Part shown: positions 13,037-23,140 of the stretch, piece after piece
How the letters are laid out: the number at the start of each line of letters is the position of its first letter
Position numbering within the stretch: position 1 is the stretch's first letter
Assembly: GCA_963971305.1 (NCBI GenBank)
Contig: OZ020307.1
Location: forward strand, 3,981,501 to 4,045,500
DNA: 64,000 nucleotides
Reading direction: 5' to 3'
From: Arcuatula senhousia
Lineage: Eukaryota > Mollusca > Bivalvia > Mytilida > Mytilidae
The notes under the pieces: generated by a model
Told to the model about the DNA's origin: nothing
Database searches by the model: none
Seen by the model: the letters and a program-made list of their open reading frames with translations, nothing else
Translations under genes and position numbers: made by a program

Positions 13037-13273
13037 ACACCAAATGTGACTATGAGCCTGTCAACCTGGTAGCTGAACACATCTATGCCATGTGTAACGT
13101 TATAACCAGTACAGTTAAGTCGTATGATGAATGTCGGGATCTCTGCCATAACTGTACAGCCTTCACGTACAAGAAGAAGGAGAGAATCTGTGAGATTCAT
13201 CATAGTAAAGCATGTATAGACATGATGAATGCACTGGGTATTGTCCACTACATCAAGAGGTGCAACAAGAAAG
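13037..13273 (+). CDS. FSTL5-like: FSTL-like exon 4: PAN/Apple domain 2
   Basis: A phase 1-1 exon of 237 nt (acceptor GTTTCAG, donor AAAG|GTACAT). It encodes 79 residues starting TKCDYEPV with ECRDLCHNCTAFTYKKK, then C-E-I-H-H and a terminal IKRC, the same apple cysteine pattern as its neighbours. The last 70 nt with the donor are duplicated just downstream (13288-13350). Confidence 0.85.
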
Positions 13274-13287
13274 GTACATATTAAAAT

Positions 13288-13350
13288 CATAGTAAAGCAT
13301 GTACAGATATAATGATGATCACTATATCAAACGGTGCAACAAGAAAGGTA
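13288..13350 (+). repeat. Partial duplicate of exon 4 end plus splice donor
   Basis: The sequence CATAGTAAAGCATGTA to GGTGCAACAAGAAAGGTACT repeats the 3' end of exon 4, with about 12 nt deleted and several substitutions. The duplicate donor lies at 13348. A third, weaker copy may occupy 13420-13443. This is a decoy exon end without an acceptor of its own. Confidence 0.85.
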
Positions 13351-13636
13351 CTATCATAATTGATCATCTTTGTAATGTACATAGCAAAAATAAGATGTTT
13401 GGTTTTGTCATAACTGTGTTAAGGGATGTAACAAAAAAGATACTAAAAAATCATTAAGGTACCACTATCTACACCAAAGATATAAAAAAGGCATTTGATG
13501 AAAAAGAATTGCAGAAAGGAACACTAAAATGTATCAGCTACTATTTCTCTAATGCATTTTCAAATATTATTTTAGCAATTTATGCGTCAAAGTAGCCATC
13601 ACAAAGTTCTAAGCAGTATTTCTGATTTCATTCTAG

Positions 13637-13885
13637 GTGATATCTGCCATGTCCTAGAAGTAATCCCAGGAAAGTCCCCCTTCATGTGTAGTCGAGCGTC
13701 CAGTAGTGTGTCCAGCCTGATAGAATGTCATGACGCCTGTGTACACGGTCGTTGTGAGGCCTTCCAGTTCCTAACCATGAAAGACAAGACTACTATGTGT
13801 GAAATCTTCTTTGATAGATCCTGTATAGATCTACTGGACAAGAAAAAGGAGAATTACTATGTCAAAAGATGTACCAATCCTAAAG
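13637..13885 (+). CDS. FSTL5-like: FSTL-like exon 5: PAN/Apple domain 3
   Basis: A phase 1-1 exon of 249 nt (acceptor CATTCTAG, donor AAAG|GTAGGA). It encodes 83 residues with CHVLEVIPGK, ECHDACVHGRCEAFQF, C-E-I-F-F-D-R-S-C and a terminal VKRC. The pattern matches PAN domains 2 and 4 most closely, which points to internal duplication of these exons. Confidence 0.85.
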
Positions 13886-13941
13886 GTAGGAATAGAACTG
13901 AAAGCAAAACTACAACTAAGTTCATGACAATAACTTTTGCT

Positions 13942-13985
13942 ATGCCTTACTCGTGTTTTGCGTAGTCTAGACTCATCAGAGGTGC
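13942..13985 (-). pseudogene. Decayed hammerhead ribozyme (Penelope-type repeat)
   Basis: On the minus strand CTCTGATGAGTCT is followed at equal spacing by CAAAAC, GAGTAAGGC and ATAGCAAAA, collinear with the intact motif at 63686-63729. The GAAA core box has become AAAA, stem II no longer closes, the cleavage-site C has become A, and stem I carries mismatches at former CpG sites. Homology extends on both sides (roughly 13898-14035), so it is a relic of the same repeat, not a chance match. Self-cleavage is not expected. Confidence 0.75.
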
Positions 13986-14257
13986 TCCTGTCAAAAAGTT
14001 TAAAAATGACAAACACTATATGTCAGAACATGAAGAGACTATAAAACTGTAAATGTTGAATTGAAACCAAGATTCTTTAGAAAGCTTTAGATTGGATAAA
14101 TACATGGCAAAATTGTTTTTTGTCATTTTTATGCCCCATCTATGAAAGTTGGAGGAGGGGCATATAGTGTTTGGGTCTGTTCGTCGGTCTTCCCAAATGT
14201 TGCAAGAAAGGGCATTATGTACATAAGACATAATCTTGTTAAGTAATGGTTTGTATG

Positions 14258-14716
14258 TACAGTGGATTCCACTTCATCGACTAACTCTTATTAGAATAAT
14301 CCTCTTAATTGACTAAGATTTTAAAACACCAAACCCTTTCCTATACTTTCAATGCTAAAAATTTCATTTAATTGCATTGAAAATCTGAGAAAAAGTGCAA
14401 AATTCCTCTTAATTGACTTAAAATTTTCAGCAATCATATGTTTTCTTAAGGAGGTCTTTGAAGTTTGTTGGATAAAAGTTATCAAAACATGTTTTTACAA
14501 CCTTCATATATGTCACACTTGTTTTTACAAGCATTAGGATACAATAAAAGTGTCACCTGATTGTTCTTATTACTCAACAAATTTGATAATTAGACAAAAT
14601 TATAAAAATTCTTTATATTTTCTGTTTAAAATTGACATTTCACTTTAAGGGGAAATTCGGTTAATTGCATAAATTTCTGTGACAAATTGGCTATGCTAAT
14701 AAGAGGAATCCACTGT
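14258..14716. mobile_element. Tc1/mariner-like MITE
   Basis: A perfect 13-bp inverted repeat TACAGTGGATTCC occurs at 14258-14270 and inverted at 14704-14716. The outer TA on both sides fits a TA target-site duplication typical of Tc1/mariner. The interior has no coding capacity. Confidence 0.82.
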
Positions 14717-14792
14717 ATTATGTATATATTGAAATTGGACTGGTATCAATTAATAAAAAATCATGTATTTTTTTAACTTCATAATTTTTGCG

Positions 14793-15160
14793 TTGCGGCG
14801 GGGACATAGAAATGCCGGGCATCCGTCCGTCCTTTCGTCCGTCCGTCACACTTTTTGTAAGCGCACTCAAGGCTAAAAATTTTGTTGGATTTTCATGAAA
14901 TTTATACCAAATGTTTATATCACTAATACCTTGGTCAAGTTCAATAATCAGCATTTTTCGATAATTTTTGTAGGAGTTATGGGACTTTGACCATAAAAAC
15001 GACTGGTTTTTTTTTTGCTAAACAGACTTTGTAAGCGCTCTCATCCCTACTGATGCTGATGGATTTTCATGAAATTTATACAAAATGTTTAAACCACTAA
15101 TACCTTGGTCAAGTTTAAAAATCAGATGTGTTCGATAATTTTTGCTTCACCGGCGGGGGA
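14793..15160 (+). mobile_element. Family G pearl-like element (two tandem core units)
   Basis: The left end GCGGCGGGGACATAGAAATG is followed by a CGTCCGTC microsatellite and two core units about 174 bp apart (TGTAAGCGC at 14856 and 15030), each with GATTTTCATGAAATTTATAC. It ends near ACCGGCGGGGGACC. Boundaries are approximate. Confidence 0.65.
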
Positions 15161-15191
15161 CCCTGGAATTTGATTCTTGTGTATATTGTAG

Positions 15192-15407
15192 ATTGTGATT
15201 ACCACCAGATTCAGTCTGCCAGCATGATGCCATGTAGAGTGACGGCCAGTGACATGGACACAATGGAGAAATGCCGTAACATGTGTAATGTTGATACATG
15301 TTTTGGATTCCATTACAACTACGACAGTCTGAAGTGTGAACTGTACAGTGATAGGTCCTGTGTCCTGGGGAAGAATCTCAACTATGTTATCAGAAAATGT
15401 CATACTA
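15192..15407 (+). CDS. FSTL5-like: FSTL-like exon 6: PAN/Apple domain 4
   Basis: A phase 1-1 exon of 216 nt (acceptor TATTGTAG, donor ACTA|GTAAGG). It encodes 72 residues: CDYHQIQS, a mid C, KCRNMCNVDTCFGFHY, C-E-L-Y-S-D-R-S-C and a terminal IRKC. The C-E-x-x-x-D-R-S-C block is shared with PAN 3. It is the last PAN unit before the linker. Confidence 0.85.
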
Positions 15408-15861
15408 GTAAGGATTTATGTAACCTCTAGCAATCTTGGTCATAAGAAAAATCATTATGTCTAAAAACTTGTTGAAAATTACGAAAATTGAAAACATCAT
15501 TGATCAATAATGATAACCTTTTTTTGGCCTACTACTGGTCTGTTTATCTATTCATTGATAACACCTCAGGTTTACCACAAATTTACAATTTAGAGATTTT
15601 CTCAAAATCTGTGAGTCAGATCTTCAAGAAAATTTGTACACATGTTAACAGTAAAAGTGCATTTCCCAAAAATATGTGTTGAGTTGGTCACCAGTCATAT
15701 ATTTCAGACAAATATTTCTATTGTGTCTGACATATCCTTTGATTCTGAGGACTCCCAAAACATTTCACATTAAAAGAAAATTAATGCATTAACACTGCAT
15801 ATACTAAATACAAAAGGATTAAATCAAAGATGAAAAAGAAGATTTCTTTACATCTTTTTAT
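15408..15861 (+). other. Intron 6, left part, nothing recognisable
   Basis: AT-rich sequence between exon 6 and the family A element. I see no gene or repeat in it. Confidence 0.6.
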
Positions 15862-16307
15862 TATACCCCCCGCAAACAAAGTTTGGGGGGGTATATAGGA
15901 ATCACCCTGTCTGTCTGTCTGTCTGTCCGTCTGTCCGTCTGTCCACATACCTCGTAAGCGCAACTCCTCCTAAACCCCTTGATGGATTTTGATGAAACTT
16001 TACACAAAGGATGTACACTATATGGAGATGTGCATGAAGAATTTTGGTTGCTGTCGGATATCATTCAAGGGAGATAATTGGACTTAGACTTTTTAAACTT
16101 GGTGTTCAATGGGAGACTTCGTAAGCGCAACTCTTCCTAAACTGCTTGATTGATTTTGATGACACTTTACACAAAGGATGTACACCATATGGAGATGTGC
16201 ATGAAGAATTTTGGTTGCTGTCAGATATCATTCAAGGGAGATAATTGGACTTAGAATTGTTAAAGCGGGGGGTATCCTCCGTGAGCTTGCTCACAGTATT
16301 CCTTGTT
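15862..16307 (+). mobile_element. Helentron/pearl-like element, family A, copy 1
   Basis: It starts ATACCCCCCGC with the palindrome CAAACAAAGTTTG, then a CTGTCTGT/CCGT microsatellite (15908-15947) and two 167-bp core units (TCGTAAGCGC-type starts at 15952 and 16119). It ends with GCGGGGGGTAT, the inverse of the left end, a hairpin GTGAGCTTGCTCAC and terminal CCTTGTT. Only TGTTTTAG separates this end from the first base of exon 7. Confidence 0.82.
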
Positions 16308-16315
16308 TGTTTTAG

Positions 16316-16591
16316 AAGAAGAAAAACCAGATATCCCACAACAAAATGACCTTCCAGCACCCAATCCTCCTGCTGTCCAAGATGTTGCCAAGACAACTAA
16401 ACAGCCAGAGAGAACAACAACGCCCTCTACCCTAGCTCCCATCGTAGACGAGTCCAGACTTCCCAATCATGACGTTAAGAAAGGGGACATATTCTGTCAT
16501 GAAGACGATTACAAACAGTTTAAAGTTGACCTATTAAGATACCATTGTGTCAGGTTCAGGGAGAAACATTGTGATGAGGCACAGATTCATA
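16316..16591 (+). CDS. FSTL5-like: FSTL-like exon 7: Thr/Pro linker and pre-EF-hand segment
   Basis: A phase 1-1 exon of 276 nt (acceptor TGTTTTAG, donor CATA|GTAAGT). The first half encodes a Pro/Thr/Ala-rich stretch (KTTKQPERTTTPSTLAP), a likely O-glycosylated linker. The second half (FCHEDDYKQFKVDLLRYHC and following) has three cysteines and the helical character of the segment before the EF-hands in FSTL proteins. The acceptor region is partly made of a family A element. Confidence 0.82.
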
Positions 16592-16842
16592 GTAAGTTTT
16601 GTCAAATGTTGAAAAGGCATTATGCATTTCATTATTTTCGACATAAACAACTTGTACAAGAAGGACAGTAATAGAATTAGATGCAAAATGATAAATATAC
16701 ATGTGACTTCAGATATAAAAAAAAATTGTAGAACTAAGATTTTAACTACTGTAAACCAACTTATTTTCGCGAGCAATTTATATTGGCGGATTTCGCGAGG
16801 AACAGAAATCCGTGAAAGTAAATCGTCGCCAAGTAACTCATT

Positions 16843-19800
16843 AGCTCACCTGGACCGAAGGTCCATGTGAGCTATTACCATCACTTGGCGTCCGTCGTCG
16901 TCGTCGTCGTCTGTCGTCTGTCGTCGTCGTCGTCGTCTGTTAACAATTTTTCAAAAATCTTCTCCTCTGAAACTACCGAACAGAATTTAATGAAACTTGG
17001 TATGAATGATCCTTAGGGTGTCCTGCACCAAACTTGTGTTTTGAATTTTGATCCGTTAAAAAACATGGCCGCCGTTACTAAAAATAGACTAGGGGGGTCA
17101 GACTACTGTTTTTGGCTTATAAATCAAAAAGTATAAGAGATAGAGAAAATCTGAGGCCACGCTACTGATTCAGCATCAAAAGCTCTACTAAAGTCTCCAT
17201 TTGGTCAAAGTTTTCAGATGACCCCTTATAGGGGTTACGGCCCCTTGAAGGTGAAAAATAGCATTTTTTCATGTTTTTGGCCTACAGAATGAAAACTATT
17301 GCAGATAGAGATTAGCTGTTGCTTGCTTAAATGTTCAGCTCATTTAACTCTACAAAAGTCTCTATATGGTCGAAGTTGTCAGATGACCTCTTATAGGGGT
17401 TACGGCCCCTTAAAGGTGAAAAATAGCCATTTTTCAGGTTTTTGGCCTACAGAATGAAAACTATTGCAGATAGAGATTAGCTGTTGCTTGCTTAAATGTT
17501 TAGCTCATTAAGCTCTACAAAAGTCTCCATTTGGTCAAAGTTGTCAGATAACCCCTAATAGGTGTTACGGCCCCTGAAAAATAGCGTTTTTTCATGTTTT
17601 TGTCCTACAGAATGAAAACTATTGCAGATAGAGATTAGCTGTTGCTTGCTTAAATGTTCAGCTCATTTAGCTCTACAAAATTTTCCATAGGGTCGAAGTT
17701 GTCAGATGACCCCTTATAGGGGTTTCGGCCCTTGAAAAATAGCGTTTTTTCATGTTTTTGGCCTACAGAATGAAAACTATTGCAAATAGAGATTAGCTGT
17801 TGCTTGCTTAAATGTTCAGCTCATTTAGCTCTACAAAATTCTCCATAGGGTCGAAGTTGTCAGATGACCCCTTTTAGGGGTTACGGCCCCTGAAAAATAG
17901 CGTTTTTTCATGTTTTTGGCCTACAGAATGAAAACTGTTCCACATAGAGATTAGCTGTTGCTTGCTTAAATGTTCAGCTCATTTAGCTCTACAAAATTCT
18001 CCATAGGATCGAAGTTGTCAGATGACCCCTTATAGGGGTTACGGCCCTTGAAAAATAGCGATTTTTCATGTTTTTGGCCTACAGAATGAAAACTATTGCA
18101 GATAGAGATTAGCTGTTGCTTGCTTAAATGTTCAGCTCATTTAGCTCTACAAAATTCTCCATAGGGTCGAAGTTGTCAGGTGACCCTTTTTAGCTCACCT
18201 GACCCAAAGGGTCATGTGAGCTATTGTCATCGTTAAGCGTCCGTCGTCCGTCCGTCCGTCGTCCGTCCGTCGTCCGTTAACTTTTCTTCAAAGATCTTCT
18301 TCTCTGAAACCACTGAAGGGATTGCATTGATACTTGGTATACATGATCTTTAGGATGTCCTCTACCAAGTTTGTGAATTATATACACGTCGACCAACCAA
18401 CATGGCCGCCGTTGCTAAAAATAGAACAGGGGGGTCAGACCATTGTTTTTGGCTTATAACTCGAAAAGTATAAGAGATAGAGAAAATCCGAAGCAACCTT
18501 CCGTGATCAGCATTCAAAGCTCTACAAATCTCTTCATTGAGTCGAAGTTGTCAAACGACTCCTTATAGGAGTTATTGCCCTTTAATCATCAAAATTGACC
18601 ATTTTTGCAGTTTTTGGACGATATCTGGAAAACCATTAGAGCTAGACGAAAAGTTAGCATTGCAGAATTGTTAAGCTCATTTAGATCTACAAAAATGATT
18701 CAGGGTCTAAATTGTCAGATCAGCCGTTAAAGAGTTATTCCCCTTTAACTGTTTTTTTCCATTAATTTACACTGATTTTCAAAAATCTTCTTCTCTGAAA
18801 CCCCTGAAGGGATTGCATTGATACTTGGTATACATGATCTTTAGGATGTCCTCTACCAAGTTTGTGAATTATATACACGTCGACCAACCAACATGGCCGC
18901 CGTTGCTAAAAATAGAACAGGGGGGTCAGACCATTGTTTTTGGCTTATAACTCAAAAAGTATAAGAGATAGAGAAAATCTGAAGCAACCTTTCATGTTCA
19001 GCATCAAAAGCTCTACAAATCTCTCCATTGGGTCGAAGTTGTGAAACGACTCCTTATAGGAGGTATTGCCCTTTAATCGTCAAAATTGACCATTTTTGCA
19101 GTTTTTGGACAATATCTTGAAAACTGTTAGAGCTAGAGAAAAAGTTTGCATTGCAGAATTGTAAAGCTCATTCAGATCTACAAAATTGATTTCAGGGTCA
19201 ATATTGTCAGATCAGCCATTTAAGAGTTATTCCCCTTTAACTGTTTTTTTCCATTAATTTTAACTGATTTTCAAAAATCTTCTTCTCTGAAACCACTGAA
19301 GGGATTGCATTGATACTTGGTATACTTGATCTTTAGGATGTCCTCTACCAAGTTTGTGAATTATGTACATGTCGACCAACCATCATGGCCGCCATAGCTA
19401 AAAATAGAATAGGGGGTTAGACCATTGTTTTTGGCTTATAACTCGAAAAGTATAAGAGATAGAGAAAATCCGAAGCAACTTTTCATGTTCAGCATCAAAA
19501 GGTCCTTACAGGAGTTATTGCCCTTTAACTGTTTTTTTCTATTAATTTAAACTGATTTCCAAAAATTGCAACTTTGTATACTTGAAAGTTTGTGAAATTT
19601 ATTCAAACTTTGGCATAAGAGATCAGGTGAGCGATTCAGGCTCCTGGGAGCCTCTAGTTAGGGGTTACGGCCTCTGAAAAGCGATTTTTCATGTTTTTGG
19701 CCTACAGAATGAAAACTATTGCAGATAGAGATTAGCTGTTGCTTGCTTAAATGTTCAGCTCATTTAGCTCTACAAAATTTTCCATAGGGTCGAAGTTGTC

Positions 19801-19988
19801 AGATGACTCCTTGTAGGGGTTATGGCCCCTTATAGGTGAAAAATGGTGTTTTTGGCCTATTGAATGAAAACTATTGCAGGTAGAGAAAAGCTGTTGCTTG
19901 CTTAAATGTTCAGCTCATTTAGCTCTACAAAAGTATAGGGTCAACATCAAGACCAGGTGAGCGATTCAGGCTCCTGGGAGCCTCTTGT
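16843..19988 (+). mobile_element. Helentron/pearl-like element, family B (outer, about 158-bp core)
   Basis: It starts AGCTCACCTGGACCGAAGGT, followed by CGTCGTCGTC repeats and tandem core units 158-165 bp long (GATGACCCC at 17382, 17705, 17863 and 18021, with the variant GATAACCCC at 17547). It ends CAGGTGAGCG, the hairpin GGCTCCTGGGAGCC and CTTGTT. A second family B element interrupts it at 18192-19658. Confidence 0.8.
18192..19658 (+). mobile_element. Family B element nested in another family B element (about 490-bp core)
   Basis: It starts AGCTCACCTGACCCAAAGGG, has a CGTCCGTC microsatellite and three core units about 490 bp apart (18286, 18779, 19266), and ends CAGGTGAGCG, GGCTCCTGGGAGCC and CTCTAGTT. 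On its left the host reads GACCCTTTT and on its right AGGGGTTACGG. Undisturbed host units read GACCCCTTTTAGGGGTTACG (17866-17885), so the empty site is visible. Confidence 0.85.
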
Positions 19989-20133
19989 TTTAATAGTAGT
20001 TTAATTGTTTTTATGAGAAATCGCGAAAATAAATAGCCGTGAAATGGCCCTATGACACTAAAACGCGAAATATTGTAGTTGCAAAAATAAATTGGTTTAC
20101 AGTATATGAAATAAAAGACAAATATGATTTTTT

Positions 20134-23050
20134 AGCTCACCTGACCCGAAGGGTCATGTGAGCTATTGCCATCACTTTGCGTCCGTCGTCCATCCGTCGT
20201 CCGTCGTCCGTTAGCTTTTTTAGCTCACCTGGACCGAAGGTCCATGTGAGCTATTACCATCACTTGGCGTCCGTCGTCGTCGTCGTCTGTCGTCGTCGTC
20301 GTCTGTCGTCGTCGTCGTCGTCTGTTAACAATTTTTCAAAAATCTTCTCCTCTGAAACTACCAAACAGAATTTAATGAAACTTGGTATGAATGATCCTTA
20401 GGGTGTCCTGCACCAAACTTGTGTTTTGATTTTTAATCCGTTAAAAAACATGGCCGCCGTTACTAAAAATAGACTAGGGGGGTCAGACTACTGTTTTTGG
20501 CTTATAAATCAAAAAGTATAAGAGATAGAGGAAATCTGAGGCCACGCTACTGATTCAGCATCAAAAGCTCTACAAAAGTCTCCATTTGGTCAAAGTTGCC
20601 AGATGACCCCTTATAGGGGTTACGGCCCCTTAAAGGTGAAAAATAGCATTTTTTCATGTTTTTGGCCTACAGAATGAAAACTATTGCAGATAGAGATTAG
20701 CTGTTGCTTGCTTAAATGTTCAGCTCATTTAACTCTACAAAAGTCTCCATAGGGTCGAAGTTGTCAGATGACCCCTTATAGGGGTTACGGCCCCTTAAAG
20801 TTGAAAAATAGCCATTTTTCATGTTTTTGGCCTACAGAATGAAAACTATTGCAGATAGAGATTAGCTGTTGCTTGCTTAAATGTTTAGCTCATTTAGCTC
20901 TACGAAAGTCTCCATAGGATCGAAGTTGTCAGATAACCCCTTATAGGGGTTACGGCCCCTGAAAAATGGCATTTTTTCATGTTTTTGGCCTACAGAATGA
21001 AAACTATTGCACATAGAGATTAGCTGTTGCTTGCTTAAATGTTCAGCTCATTGAGCTCTACAAAATTCTCCATAGGGTCGAAGTTGGCAGATGACCCCTT
21101 ATAGGGGTTACGGCCCCTGAAAAATAGCGATTTTTCATGTTTTTGGCCTACAGAATGAAAACTATTGCAGATAGAGATTAGCTGTTGCTTGCTTAAATGT
21201 TCAGCTCATTTAGCTTTACAAAATTCTCCACAGGGTTGAAGTTGTCAGATGATCCCTTATAGGGGTTACGGCCCCTGAAAAATAGCCATTTTTCATGTTT
21301 TTGGCCTACAGAATAAAAACTATTGCAGATAGAGATTAGCTGTTGGTTGCTTAAATGTTCAGCTCATTTAGCTCTACAAAAGTCTTCATAGGGTCGAAGT
21401 TGTCAGATGACTCCTTATAGGGGTTATGGCCCCTTATAGGTGAAAAATGGTGTTTTTGGCCTATAGAATGAAAACTATTGCAGGTAGAGAAAAGCTGTTG
21501 CTTGCTTAAATGTTCAGCTCATTTAGCTCTACAAAAGTAAAGGGTCAACATCAAGACCAGGTGAGCGATTCAGGCTCCTGGGAGCCTCTTGTTCAAACAT
21601 CTTCTTCTCTGAAACTGCTTGGCCAAATGCAGCCAAACTTGATATGGTTGTTCCTTAGGGTATTGTGCAAAAAGTTTGTGTTGGGATTTTTGATACGTCA
21701 AAAAACATGGCCGCTGTTACTAAAAATAGAACAGGGGGGTCAAATACAGTTTTTTGCAAATAACTCAAAAACGGTGACAGATATCAAAATTCTGGCATAG
21801 GGTAAAAGTGATCAGCACCTCAAGATCTACCTGCCCTGAAATTTTCAAGAAGATCCAACAACCGATGCAGGAGTTATTGCCCTTTTTCTGGATTTTTTCA
21901 AAATTTTGCGCTTATTTAGCCCGATATCTTAAAAACTATACAAGATATTTAAAAAATTTAAATTGCATATGATTAAGCACATTTAGATCTACATTTCATG
22001 TAATTAGGTCAAAGCTGTGGAACCATTTCTTTTAGGAGTTATGGCCCTTAAAGTGTCAAAATTTACCATTTTTCATTACTTTTTCCCTGAATTTCAAAGA
22101 TTTATTTGTCTGACACCATACATTCAACTTCAACCAAACTTTGCACAGTTGTTTAATAGCATAAATGCTACAAGGGTATCATTCCGATTTTTGATTGGTC
22201 AAAAAATATGGCCACCATGGCTAAAAATAGAACATAGGGGTAAATTGCAGTTTTTTGCTAATAACTCAAAAATGGTTACAGATATCAAAATTCTGATAGG
22301 AGACAAAAGTGATCAGCATCTCAAGATCTACCTGCTCTGAAAGTTTCAAGAAGATCCAACAATTGATGTAGGAGTTATTGCCCTTTTTCTGGATTTTTTC
22401 AAAATTTTTCACTTATTTAGCCATATATCTTGAAAACCATACCAGATATTTCAAAAATTTAAATTGAATATGATCAAGCACATCAAGATCTACATTTCCT
22501 GTATTTAGGTCAAAGCTGTAGGACCATTACTATTAGGAGTTATTGTCCTTAAAACAACAAAATTTACTATTTTTCATTACTTTTCCCCTGAATTTCAAAG
22601 ATTAACTTGTCTGATACCTTTAGACCAACTGCATCTTAACTTGGCACACTTGTTTAATAGCTTATATGCTACAACTCTATTGTTCTTATTTTTGATTCAT
22701 TAAAAAACATGGCTGCCATGGCTAAAAATAGAACATAGGGCGTAAATTTCATTTTTTTGCTAATAACTCAAAAATGGTTTCAGATATCAAAATTGTGCAA
22801 AAATCGAAAGTGATCAGCATATTAAGTACCTGTCCTGAAATTTAGGAAAAGATCTGACTGCTGATGTGGGAGTTATTGCCCTTTTTTCATTTTTTTTCTA
22901 AATTTTGCACTTATTAAGCCCAATATCTTGAAAACTAACCAAGTTATTTCAGAAATTTAAATCGCATATGGTTAAGCACAATAATATCTACAAAATATTT
23001 GTATCTGTGTAGTTCAGGTGAGCGATTCAGGCTCCTGGGAGCCTCTTGTT
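20134..23050 (+). mobile_element. Family B element (outer) with diverged long core units
   Basis: It starts AGCTCACCTGACCCGAAGGG with a CGTCCGTC microsatellite, is interrupted at once by the element at 20222-21593, and resumes at CAAACATCTTCTTCTCTGAA. Two or three diverged core units of about 480 bp follow (AAAAACATGGCCGC-type motifs). It ends at 23050 with GGCTCCTGGGAGCC and CTTGTT. Confidence 0.75.
20222..21593 (+). mobile_element. Family B element (inner, about 158-bp core), second nest
   Basis: It belongs to the same subfamily as 16843-19988: the GGACCGAAGGTCC palindrome, a CGTCGTCGTC run (about 20268-20322), several GATGACCCCTTATAGGGG core units, and the end CAGGTGAGCGATTCAGG, GGCTCCTGGGAGCC, CTTGTT. 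Confidence 0.8.
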
Positions 23051-23140
23051 ATCTTTCTTGATTTAAATATCCAAAGATTATAGCAATATAAACATAAGAT
23101 ATCAAATTTCTTTGTTTACACATTGTGTCGTCTTTTTCAG

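Larger units (their letters stand above)
13886..15191 (+). other. Intron 5, packed with repeats
   Basis: A phase 1 intron. From left to right it has a decayed hammerhead-bearing repeat (about 13898-14035), a family H fragment near 14131-14240 (ATGCCCCATCTATGAAAG), a mariner-like MITE (14258-14716) and a family G two-unit element (about 14793-15160). The last ends about 30-40 nt before the acceptor of exon 6. Confidence 0.75.
16747..20104. mobile_element. Tc1/mariner-like MITE split by nested insertions
   Basis: TACTGTAAACCAACTTATTT at 16747 is matched by an inverted GGTTTACAGTA ending at 20104, both with outer TA. The MITE body is visible at 16747-16841 and 19990-20104 (several TTTCGCG/CGCGAAA motifs); the middle is a family B insertion. 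Confidence 0.78.
16592..23140 (+). other. Intron 7, a 6.5-kb nest of mobile elements
   Basis: A phase 1 intron. A mariner-like MITE (16747-20104) contains a family B element that itself contains another. A second nested pair fills 20134-23050. Little sequence outside these elements remains. Confidence 0.8.

Noticed and set aside
13942..13985. Second functional hammerhead
   Set aside because: The GAAA box, stem II and cleavage-site C are all altered, so it is listed as decayed only.
15781..16064. Arg-Gln-Thr-Asp-rich open frames (also at 28605-28983 and 30475-30773)
   Set aside because: They translate the CTGT/CCGT microsatellite of family A elements and change with repeat length.
16843..23050. 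Ordinary CTRR-ending Helitrons
   Set aside because: Most copies end CTTGTT rather than CTAG/CTAA-type, and insertion is within T runs; the Helentron-like reading fits better, though one copy ends CTAGTT.
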